A stretch of 64,000 nucleotides of DNA from positions 335,467-399,466 of the forward strand of contig QEYB01000533.1 of the NCBI GenBank assembly GCA_017562135.1, in the 5' to 3' direction. A program made the translations under genes and the position numbers. Positions 49,964-61,900 of the stretch are shown here, piece by piece (within the stretch, counting starts at the first letter, position 1; each line of letters opens with the position of its first letter). Origin of the DNA: Dipylidium caninum. Its lineage: Eukaryota > Platyhelminthes > Cestoda > Cyclophyllidea > Dipylidiidae. The notes beneath the pieces were generated by a model. It searched no databases and was not told the origin of the DNA. It saw nothing but the letters and a program-made list of their open reading frames with translations.

Positions 49964-52900
49964 TCAGTCGTCCAACTGGCAGAGTGCAGCCACCCCACGA
50001 TTTATCCAGTGTTCTTCTGGCTCCTCGGTGGGCAGGAGAAGGTTGAGGACGTAGTTGGTAGAGTGGCCGGTGGTGGAGAGGACACCGCGACGCACCGATG
50101 TCTTGTACACCGGACAGGCGTACCTCGACGTCGTCACCACCTGGTCCAGTCGTTTCGGGATCAACCAGATCTGTGGGACATCGGGACACTGCATTACCTC
50201 AGGGGCATCGATGCCAGTCGACTGCCGCAGTAGTTTCCACTTCCTCAAGACGGCGCGATTACGTCAGAGCATGTGCTTAACTCCTTGGGCAAACACAAAG
50301 GAGTCCAAACTTTCCCCTACTGGTTCAAGTGTTTACTACACAATCGTGTTGTGTGCCACGTCAATTTGTGCAGACCCTATACGAATTTTGGCGTGCTATG
50401 CTTCATCGCCACCATCACCGCGGCAAACCAAAGCGATTTGGCCGTTATGCCCAGTGGAGGGTGACCGATACCCAAGCGAGGCGCGATATTCTAGTGAAGA
50501 GTTGACTGGTGAATTGTGTGCCAGCCGCAGAGGGCAAAGCGAGATTCTTGGCCGTTTTCAAAAGATCATCAACTAACCACGGGCATAGCATCGAAGAGGA
50601 CCCTCGGCGCGGACTCCGCGACCACCCCGGCCTGGGGGTCCCACCTCGCACCGTCCATGTAGAGACCGGTGATGAGCGCCCCACTGTCGGGCCTCATGAG
50701 CCCGGCGAAAGTGTTGCTGCGCTCCGGTGCCACCGTGGGGGCGGAGTTGGCGGGTTCCTCCTCCACAGCGGGGGCAGTCGCGTTCGTGTCGGTGTTGGCG
50801 TCTCTAGACTCACTTCGTGCGCTCGCACTGCCAGAACTTGCTTGCGCTTGCTCCGCCGCCTCCGCCTCCGCCTCGACGGGTGCAGAAGGTGCGCCGGCAG
50901 TGGGGGAAGGAGGCTCCAGAACACTGGCAAGGTAGACCCGCTTGACCTCGAAGTCGAGCGCCACCATGTCGATGGGGATGGTGTGTTTGCGGGCGAAGTT
51001 TTGCAACACACCGGTGAGGAAGGACTGGGTGAAGTAGAAGCCGGAGATCCAAAACACCGGCGGTGAGTCAAAAGTGATCCACTCGTTGAAAAAGGTGAGC
51101 CTGTCGCAACCGAAGTGGACAGCAGTCAAGTTGATTTAGCAAACCAAGGAGACCAGCTAATTGTCCAGACAGCACAACTGGACATTCGTCACCAGCGTCA
51201 AGAGTTCCAAGCATAACCGAAATGAAATGCAACACAGTGAACCGACGTCCGGAAAGGGCGACGTAGACACACCTCGTTGTCCAAAGGTGGAAAATTGGTG
51301 TTGGTGCACGGAATTTAGTGAAGTGGGGTGGTGAAGTGGGGTGAAATGATGTGCCACCGCATCTGAGACACAATGAAAATGTCTGATGGTTCAGCTGCGA
51401 AGTAGAGGTGATCTCTGACTGAACGCAGCCTCGGGAGGTGGAACACCCTCTCAACGGAAGACGGAATCAAGTTGACGAGAAAAAGGTGTGGAAAGACAAG
51501 GGAGTTCGTGGGCTGCTTCGACTCACCTGGCCAACAGATCAACGACATAACTTCCGAGAGGTTTCAGGGAGGGGTAGGAGCGGGCGGCCCACACGGCGGG
51601 CACCTTGCCCACGAGCATGGAGGCGTAGACCTCCTCCAGCTCCGCCGACATTACGACCAGACCCTCGATGGCGCGCAGGAGGCTCTGCAGGCTACTTCGC
51701 ACCACCGCGGTGAGTGAATTGAAGCGGGTCAACTCCTGCCGCAGCACCGTGTTCATGGACTCCGCATAGACGACGGGGTAGCGCTTGCTCACGGCGTGCA
51801 CATCGAAGTCCTCCGCGGGCAGTTTGGCCAGGATGTCCACCGCCAGCTCGCTGACCGCCGTCTCCGCCGCCCTCTGGCCACGCCCCGACTCACGCGGCAG
51901 GGTCAGGAGGATCGCCTCGAAGAGCTAGGCGAATGCACACAGGAAAAGGGATATCCATTTCCCATGTTGCAATTAGAAGGTGTTTTCTACCCTATGTGCT
52001 TCGGGTCGCGGGAAGTCTGGCCAACAGGGCAAAGTGAATTGTGGCCCTCAGCTACCAGGGTCGGATGCGGGGTGTGTGTTGAGGTATCATACTCCCTCCG
52101 TGGTGCGCAGAGCAGGCCCTCGAGCAGGCCTCCTCGTCGGTAGTCGACAAAAGAAGTGATGGCAGTTTCCACCCACCGCGAATGTGAAAGGCTATACAAA
52201 CAATGCGGCTCTTGAAAGCGAACGCGCCCCCGTTGCTAACGCTGGCGGTAGACGAGAAGACCACTTAAGCAGAGCTGGCGCGATTCTCTTCTCGCCAACA
52301 CTGTCGCTCCACCGGTGGCTGTGACGCCAAATGCCATGCCTAAGTGAGGCAGAAAGTCCTTGTCCTGCCTTTTTCGTGGATTTTACGCGGATCGTAAAAT
52401 GCTATGCTGTGCACACGCGGCGTCCTCGCCCACTGAGCACATCCGCGTGCAAATCCGCCCGTCGGCCCCGGGGCACAAAGCGCAGCGCCCCGAAGGGGCT
52501 GACGACTTCCGACGGCGTCGCCTCCGAGGTCGTTCCACCGCCCGCTCACCTGTGTCGTCTCCTGGTTGTCCTTCGTGATGTCCGCGTTCCGGTGGAGGCC
52601 GTACACCTCGGGGCTCGGCTGGTTGGGGAGAGTGCGGATGAAGTCCAAGTAGCTCTCGTAGCTCCCCTCAGGCGGAACCGTGAACAACCCCGACGGCGGC
52701 AAACTGAAAGGCAGCGTTCGACGTCAGTCATTACTTAGCCTCTTCCACTAGCCGTATTAAAACTGCCACGGATTTTGCGCATTCCGCGATTTCACTCAAG
52801 GAAAAGTTGTCTGGGAGGTGGTCGCGCTCGACGGGGAGGGTTTTCGGGGGTGTGTTTACGCTAGCAAGGTCGAGGCGCCAACGGCGGCCACCGAGGGGAC

Positions 52901-55900
52901 AATGACAGTCCGAGGCCGCCAGCTCATGCCGGCTTATTCGGACGGCATTCGAACAGAGGCAGATGCTCCATTTGTGGTCGCGGGGCGGTTCCGGGGGTGG
53001 TCAAGAAAGACACAGTGCGTTCACTGACCTGTAGTTCTCCTGGCTCACGAGGTCGTAGTTGTAGAAGAGGTTCAGAAGGGAGACCAGGCACCTGCGATCG
53101 TTGCCGTCCGTCACTCGGCCGCCGTAATTGCACTCCCCCGTGAGGTACCGCAACGCGTCCAGCGGCAAGTCGTCGTAGTCGTTGAGGAACATCTGTGTGG
53201 ACCAACGTATACAGAGTGAATGTGGCCAGAGGACACAAAAGAATCCCATCTTCCTATTCGCCCACATTAGAGGGAAGTTTCTGTCCACAAATGCCCCAAT
53301 ACATTCATCCATTCATTCCACAGCCACGGTGGAGCACCCAATCGGCCATCGCTCCGTCCTTCAACGCCCACTCCTCCGCCCGTCATTCTGTCACCGAATC
53401 GATCCTGAATTCGCCCTCAACAGGACACTCTCTTCGCTCATTTCTCGAAGCCCTCAACGATCGGAGGTGGAGGATAATCCCACTTCTCCACTGCTGCTCG
53501 CCCACTGGAAGAGGACTAAGTCTCCTCTCACCCTCCACTCTCCGTTGCCATCGCAACCCACTCGGTGGAGTGAAATGCGAGGAGGAAATTCACTTGAGCG
53601 GAAAGGCGCCGCGAAACAGGGGAGCGGGGGGTTGATATTAAAGGTGTGAGAAGGAATTAACGCTAAGGCCGCCGTCGGAGCGCTGTCCGCCGGGTCGAGC
53701 AGCGCGGCGCCACGGGGCGACCAAACGCACCTGCAGTTGGCGAACGCTGATGCGCAGGTCGGAGTCGTTGAACTGGTAGGGAATGTTCCATCCCAGGGCG
53801 CCGTACTTGATGCGCTCTTGGACGAGGGCATGGAAGAAACAGAGGCCGTAGATCATCTTATGCCAGGTGTACGGCTGCAGAGGTGGAAGACATGAAATAA
53901 GTCACCGTGAAGAGCAGCTCCACCCCGAATTAGTGCTTGTCAAATGCAAATGGTGTGGCGTGCACAAGCTGGTGGAGTGTCCTTCGTCGAGATGGCAGAA
54001 TGCGTTAGCTGGACGGTTATTTGTGCGCCCTTCCACCCGCCTCAGAGCTCAGAGCCTCGCGGTGGGCCGGAAATGCAGAATTCCACTGCCTTCAAGGCTG
54101 CACACCCAGATTGTAGTTAAAGCGTTACGTCTGAAAAGCGCGACTAGCAGAAACGCAGTTATGTGTGATGAAAGTGCTCTCAGAGTCCACTCCGAGGAAG
54201 GCGTTTGCGTGGCCGGGGAGGTGGCGGGGCTCACCTTGTTGCAGCCGTTCCAGAAAGACGTGTTGGAGATGGGGTCCGTGGAGTAGGAGCGGAGGAGGTT
54301 CGCCCGCAGGCCCTTCGGCGGCTCGTTCGTCATTTTAATGCCTGGAAGGGGAGAAGCTATTTCAAGCACTTCATCCTCTCCTCATCGAGCATGAATAAAA
54401 ACCAAAGTGATGTGAACACGAGATTTGGTCAACCCTCCACATTATTCCTTAGAGGAGGGGCAGAGTGTTAGAAAGCTTAGAGAAGAGAGTGGGTAGACAC
54501 TGCTGAGGAAGCTGGAGACCGCCGCAAATGGCTTTCGTGGGGCTTCTGGCCTCTGGAAGCAACCCGACAGATCCAGGCCAAAAATGTGTGGCGTCGAGAG
54601 ACGCATCGTCTGTCGCAACGCCAGGAAGGCCAGGACGACGACTTAAAAGGCATGGTAAATTCCACCAGCAGCACGCCTCGACAGGCCGAGGAGAAGAGGG
54701 CGGAAGCTGAGGCACAGTGGCATGACGCAAGGTGGCGGGCGTTCCAGTCGGAAGTCGAGGGACGACACGGGCATCAAACGAGTTCATGATGGAAAACGCG
54801 GCACCAACAGGCACTATGGACTGCCGCCGGCCAGAAAGGACCCACCCACCGCCCTTGCGACAAGCGCATGCGATGCGGGAAGCCCACCGTTTTGGAGGAT
54901 GGAGACGGGAAAGTCCTCGGAAGGGTAGGAGGTGAGCCAGAGCCGAAAGTCGGCGTGTGTCTTCTCTGGCACAATGACCTCGTTGCAGATCTTCTCCAGC
55001 ATGGGCATCCAACTGGCCGCCAGGTGGCAGTTCTGCAGCACCACCCAGGCGCCCTCGGCGATGCCCAGGGTGATGAGGCGCTCGGCCAGCGGGCCCTGGC
55101 CCTGGCCCAGGGAGATCGTCTGGATGTCCGTCGGCCGGATGCCGCGGTCGGCGCCGAAACGCATTAGGGCGTTCAGGGGGTCCGCGCCAGGCGAGAGGAC
55201 GAATATCAGCGGAGAGCAACAGTTTGAGTCCTCGTATATACCCGCCAGATCAAAAGTGGGCGGCTCCAGGAATTGTCGGCCCATTCGTTGCTCTATGAAG
55301 TTCTGCGGTGGAAAAAGGCGTCAAAGCTGAGGAGCAGAAGAAGCCCAAGTTATGTGTTCGCGAGAATCTCAGTGGAGGGGAGCTCCTCGACGGCCGCCAC
55401 CAGGCCCTAATCTCACATTGGGTCAAACTGGCACTTCGGCACGTGGGAGGAGGGGGAGGGGGGCAGAGGTCTGCGGGTAGGCTGCTACTCCCCCGCGTCA
55501 AAGCAGGTGGCATCAAATTAACCGCCGTTTTGATGGGCGACCGCGCGCCACACGTCGAGCGACACCCAGCGAATCCGGGAACATGTGCCACTCAACAGGC
55601 GGCCCATTCAACGAAAGACCCCGTACACCCCCCCCCCCACCAAAGTCGACGCACACAGCCGAAATTCCAGCAATTCCTCATCTCTTTCGGAGGCGAATAG
55701 GCTAAATTAGCACGCTTCGCCGTGCCACGCGGCGGGTCTGTCGGAGGAGACGCGTCCTCGGGGCGCCACAAGGGCGCCGCAGTACCGCAAGCCGCCACGC
55801 CGACGGGCCCCCTGAGGCTCCGCGGCTCAAGGCATGAATTCCTCACCTGCACGGCGGGGATGACCTTGTCGGAGCGGAGACAGCGCACGAGGATGAGGCG

Positions 55901-58900
55901 AGTCAGGCCAGTGGCCGCCCCGAACGGGGCAGGGAAGGTGGCCTCCTGTGGCGCCGCGGCGTCGTACACTTCCTTCCACATGGCTGGCGCCTTTTTCACG
56001 CCTTCGGGAAGGGGAGAAGAGTAAAGAAATGCATGCTCAGAAATGAGACCATTCAAATCACCCGGTTCCCTAACAGTTGCTCGCAGCCTCGAGAACTGGG
56101 AAAGGTTGATTAAATCCCCGATTCACTGTGGCAGTTGAAACCCAAAAGCTTGACTCAGGCCGCCCTTAAGGTTATGCCAATGGAATTAGTCACCATGGAG
56201 AAAAGGACGTCAAGCGGGGACCTACTTCGCACGAGGCCTGTGAAGCCTGGTAACTCCTCGGCCCTCACCATCTCGGACCAGTTTTTCTCACTGAGCCACT
56301 GGGGCGCCGGATTAGGGTGGGGATTCTCGAGGGCCACGCCGCCCGTGAGGAAGAATCGCCAGAGAGCATCCTCCACCTCGCCCCTGCCAATGGAAGCGTG
56401 GAGGGGTGAGAGCGAGGCTTAGCAGTCCCGATGGGGCTGGATGCTACCACGCAAAGCAATTTAGCCTAGCGCCACTTTTAGCCAAAAGGGGCGCCTCCAG
56501 AGAAATAGTGGCCGGGGGTTTCGCTGCCTCAGGCCGACTGGCAATCGGAGAGGTTTGTTGAGCCCGTGGCGGTGGGGCGAAACGGCTGTCTGCCACACCG
56601 AAACGCATGGGGGTGCCAAGAAGGCGTCAAGTGTCAGCGGGGTCGGGGAAGGGGCAGTTGTGCAGCCAGCAATGTCACGCCCGAAGTGTTAAAGCTCACT
56701 TCTGCCCGACACTGAGCATCTTGTGTGAACTGCCCTTGGCCTCGCGAAAATGCGGAGGCGGACAAAATGCGGCCCAGTGGGAAGAGACCGCAGCTTGCGG
56801 TTTTCTCGGCTACGCCTCACACGGAGGCGAAGACTTCGCCGGACGTTCAAACTCACCTCGCCTTCATGATGGCCACGCACATCATGAGGGAGAAGAGGAG
56901 TTTCGTCCTCTCGAACAGTGAACGGCAGACATTGCGGTAGATGAAGCTGGTGAAATTGGCGTTCATATTCTTCACTCTGGTCTCCAAATCGTCCGACGGT
57001 TCGCTCGACTTGATGGACTATGGGGACAAAGAAAAGGGGATGGTCACTAAGTGGTCGTGGTGCCGCGGTTTTCCCCACCCTCTGCCGCGTGACGAAGGAA
57101 GTCTCAAGCCCTGCGAGGCTACTAGCCTCGAAGCCAGGTCCACTGGCGTCCGGTTGACCCGCTTGCCGGTGACCCCTTCCAGTCGTGCCTTCTTCTCGGC
57201 ACGCGCTCAGATTTAATGAGCTCCTGTCCGGTCCCCCTCGGCCCCTTTTGGACAGACTCTGAGGCTGCCGAAAGTGTGGCGGGTGCAGCCTCGACCCGTC
57301 GAGTTTCGAAATAATAGGCCGATTAAGTGCAACTGCCGTCTTCATCGGCTTTTCCCTCCCCACCCTTTGCGTCGTGGTCGTTGACATCCCGTCGGCGGAA
57401 GGAATGGCGTCAGGGAGCAGAGTTGTTCAGCACACATGCCCACAGACAGGCAGAGCTTTTCCTACTGGCAAAAGAGGCGGGTGGACGTGGTGTGCGAGAG
57501 CTGCGACTTTGACACAAACACAGCCACAGCGCTACACACGCGTCCGGCGGCCTGTCAAAAAGTCACCTCTGACCGACAGACGGTGCGTTACAACAATCAC
57601 AAAGGAGTGCTGGCGGACGGCGGGGAGAACATCGTCTGCCCGTCTGCCTCGCGGCCGCTCACCAGGACGAAGAGGTTGACAAACCAGGCGAGCGAGTACT
57701 GGTACATCGGGTCGATGTTGCCGAGGTCGGCGATGCAGAAGAAGAGAATCGCGCCGTGGCTGGCCACCGGAAGGTAGCCGTCCCGGGTGGCGTCGATTTC
57801 CACCTGCGTCTGCTCGGCCACCTCCTGCTTCTCTTGAATCTCCTGCGAGAGGGTCTTAGAGGACGAGAGAATGTTGATTGCCGTCTCATCCTCCAAAATG
57901 TTGCCTTCAGAGGTGCTCAACACCTCGAGGATCTTGTCCTCCAACTCCTTCAAGGTCCGCTTGTTCTCCGCTGACTCGAGTATCACCCGGTTCTTCGTCG
58001 CCTCCAGCTCGGGCTTCTCCATTGCGGCGACAATGCTCAACAGCTGGTCGGTCAGGCCGATCGGCGTGATCATGAAGTTGATGAGGCACACCTTGACGGA
58101 GACCTCTGGCACGTAGTGCGGGTTGCGCATGCGTGTGGTGAGGTAGAACTTGAAGTCGCTGTTGTACTCCAACACGTCCTCGCCCAGCCGGATGTAGTCG
58201 CTGCCGCTTTGCCGGTAGACCGAGCTTCTGCCAGGATCGGCTCGAGGACACGGGGTCCGAGGGTTTCGCCGACGATTTCTCGAGGAAGAAACGGGCCAGC
58301 CGAACTGGATGGCGTTTTCCAGCGTCCCTCATGTAATTGCTGTCTGTCATGGGCGGATCACCCGGAGGCTCCTGTCCTTCTCCATATTCCGGATCCACTT
58401 ATTCGCCTGGCCATACAATTAGGCACAAATTCATCCCTAATTCTGCGGCAATGGCCACACCCACAATCCCGACTCGTGGAGGAAACGGCCTCCCCCGGGC
58501 AGCACGGTTCTATGGGCTACCGGCTGCTCTTCGGCTAACTTGACACTCGGCGCCTCAGACGCGTACGAAAGAGTGTGCAGACCGTGTCCCGCACCCTCGT
58601 AATGCTCAACTTCCCTCTTATTCCGGTGCGGGGTACGTCCCATCGCGTTATGTAAGTGATTGATTGGGGTCTCGGAAATGACAACTGGGAATTGTTTTGC
58701 GCATTTGAGATTCCTCGGAGCTGAATCTGCGTCGGCATCGCGGCCTTCAAAACTGCCTCAAACCCGACGGGCCGAAGAACAATCACTGCCAAGGGCGCCT
58801 TGAGGCAGGCCGCGGGGCGGATTCTGCGCCTCCGAGGATGTGCGCCATTTAAGTCAAACAAACGGGAAACCAGGCGTAAGGTGCACCTGGGTCATGCACA

Positions 58901-61900
58901 GCGGACCTAGCGGTTGAATTGAGAGAGCGGATGATTTCTCTGTGTGATCGTGGAAAAAGCTGTCCACCGAGGCCGGCGATGTTCCACTCGCGAAAGCCGT
59001 CACCGGGGATCGCTCGTTCCAGGGTCTCTTGCGACTTTTTGAAAAGTCTCCGCAACAGGGAATTTGCCAAATTGTTTTCGCACCATCTTGTAGCCACTCG
59101 GCGGTCACCTCCGACCGGTAGTCACACCAGTGAAGGCGCCCAAGTAGCGGCCCACGACGCCCGACGCAATCCACGTCGCCAGTGATGTTGTGAGTAGCGT
59201 GCTAGATAGGCAAGCAAAAGCAGAACATTTCGGGCCCGAAAAAAGGCTAAATTGTGAAACGAGTAATCAACACACACTTGGAAAGAACTCAAAAGCGCCC
59301 GCCGCCTTCCTCGGTTGGCCGCGATCATGCCCCGCATAAGCGCAGCCTTAGGGGCGTATTCGGTTGGCGTCGCTGTTGCCACCCCAGTCAACACCGTAGC
59401 AGAGAAAGAAGGTTGGAGGAGGGGAAGAAGGAGTTTACCGCCTTCATGAGCCACGGCGGATAAAAGGTTAATATTCCTGCGATATCCAAAACTAACTTGG
59501 TGACCTGGCAGTGTTTAAGCGTGGGGAGGCATCAAAAGCGGCCGCCGGACCCATCCTTCGGAGCGTTTCAAACAGTTTACGAGCGGCAACCGTCTGGTAA
59601 TTTGGTTTTTTTCACTGGCGGTCTCCCGAGAGTGTACGAGGCTCGGCTCCGAGTGCGGGGCGGACGGTTTTGGAGGAAGAATGCGCTGCCGGTGGCCAGA
59701 AACGCAGAGGCGCCCCCAGCACCAGTCCACAGGGTGGCAGAACTCTGCGGCACAACGTCATCCGGCATGAAAGTGTCATCAATGCAAAAGGTGGATTCTG
59801 AGTGGAATACAGGCCAAGTAATCAGACCGTCGAAACAATGCACATTCGTGTTCTGAAAACGCAACAAGGTGCTTTGGCACACACTGCGCACTACGGCGGC
59901 GATGTTGCCGAGCAGCATTTGCAAGAGACACAATGGGGAAGCGGCGGGCTCCTCGAGACGCTGGAACTGCCTAATTCAAACGAGAGGATAGTGGGGGGCG
60001 GCGGATGGGACTGGTTGCGTTTGCCCTCACACCAAGTGCGACATCCTGCCCTCATCCCCTCGCTTCCGGTGGAGGCGAGTATCCCCGTGTATCACCGCGT
60101 CGTCCGTCAAATTCTCCCTTGGCAACAAAAAAAACGGAGAAGTACGAGTTTGAGACAGGCCTTGAAAGTGGGAACGCGTCGGGTCCCACGCATTTTAGGA
60201 ATGGAAAAAGTGCGCTAACTTAACACGGGCACGCACACGTCGGGTCTGCCTGAAGGCGCAACGGGCCGAATCGCACGGGCGCAGCCAGTTTAGGGGAAAG
60301 TGGCTGCGGAAAGTGGCGGAGAGAGGCGCGAGGAGAAAGCAGACATGCCTTGAGTTGCTTGGCCGCCCTCCGTCCACCGCGAATTTTTCGCCGCCCAGTC
60401 CGCTGATGAGTTGCGTGGCGCGTTCTAACTTCTTTCCCGCACAACTCCATGGCGTCCCAGAGATCCTGCTGTCTTCTTCTGTCGTAGCTCCAACTCGCCT
60501 GCACGCCGCCATCCTCGCCTCCACTCGCGCCTCCAGAATGGTCCTTCTCTGGCCAACATCTTGTTACTAATAACAGGCGCAAGAACAACCGGGTTGTCAG
60601 GGCAGGCGGGCGTCGCACGATGGCTTGGCAAATGTAGAAGGTGTGCTTGCCCCAGGAATATGAGAGGAAATCACAAGTAAGTAGCTTCTGTAGAGCATGT
60701 GGAGGTCGGAGAGCATATAGAGGAAGTGCAAATATTGTGGGTGATGTCAGTGGAAACAACAAGGCGTGCAATAAGGCGACCACCTGCAGGGACATCGGTT
60801 GGAGGTCCCACGCGGGATTGAAGGTGTGGGTGGAAGAAGGAGTTTTCTAAGAGAAAGTGGATAGCCTCCGGGAGGTACGTCGGAGAGCAGAGATAGCTTG
60901 ATTTTAAGCCACAGGAGGGTGGAAGGAGGGGATGCGCTCGCCGGCCACAGCCACAGGTGAGACGGGATCGTCGACGTGGGACTGCTGCCCCCCTGACTGC
61001 CTTCACAAGCTCTTGGGCTGGACGCTGAAAGGTGGGGGTTTGTGCTTCCTCTCGCCCGCTAGTAGCCGTCAGGAAGGGAGTGGTTCGTTCGGAGGGGGAG
61101 TTTATTGCTCACGCGGGCACGAAGGGCGTGAAGCAAGCCGTCCACGTGCCCAACGTGTCGCCAGGCATGGAACTAGCTGGAAGGAGCCTCCCTTCACCCA
61201 CAGTTTAAGAGCCGAACACGCTCGCTAAGTTCAGTTGAAAGGTCAGATATTCGGCTAGTCGGAGAGCGAACACCTCGAGGGCGCGGAATTATTAAAACTT
61301 TTTGTGCACTAACTGACAAACCGCACTCTAGGCGCGAATTTTCTTTGTTGCTCAAGGCGTCCTCTAACAGATCGGACGGCAAACATCGAGGACGCCATCG
61401 TGTCCCTCCGCTCACGGAGAGCCAAAAGTGAGGCTGCAGGTGTTTGCGACAACAGGTCCTTTCCCGCGGTGAGGCGCGAATGTGATGGGGGAAGGAGGGA
61501 GCCTGTCGGATGCTAAACGCCCCCTCCCTGCCCGGAAACACTCTCGACGGCTACTACTGGATTCTCCATTGTCCTAGTGGCATGGAGATCTTTGGAGGAA
61601 TGAACTGAGCCCACCGTTATCTGAGTCTCCAGCGTCGCTCTCAGAGGCCAGTCTGGGCCTTGCTTGGGCGCCAACCTACCTCGCGAGAGCGCGGACAGAA
61701 CGTCGTATTTGTCCAACGCGCGATGACACACTTGCCAGAGACCCTCGCACGCAGTTGCTGGCATTTGGCCGCACGATCTTACGGGGTTGAAGTCCGTTGT
61801 TGGGGTGTATCACCTTCGCGATGCGCTTATGATCAACCGGCCTATGGCGAGTTCTTCGCCCCCTTTTCCAGCTTTTCCTTCGAAACCACCTTATGAAATT

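Noticed and set aside
59500..60220. Plus-strand frames of 119 and 138 codons
   Set aside because: They overlap the dynein gene antisense, show no domain and are best explained by high GC content.
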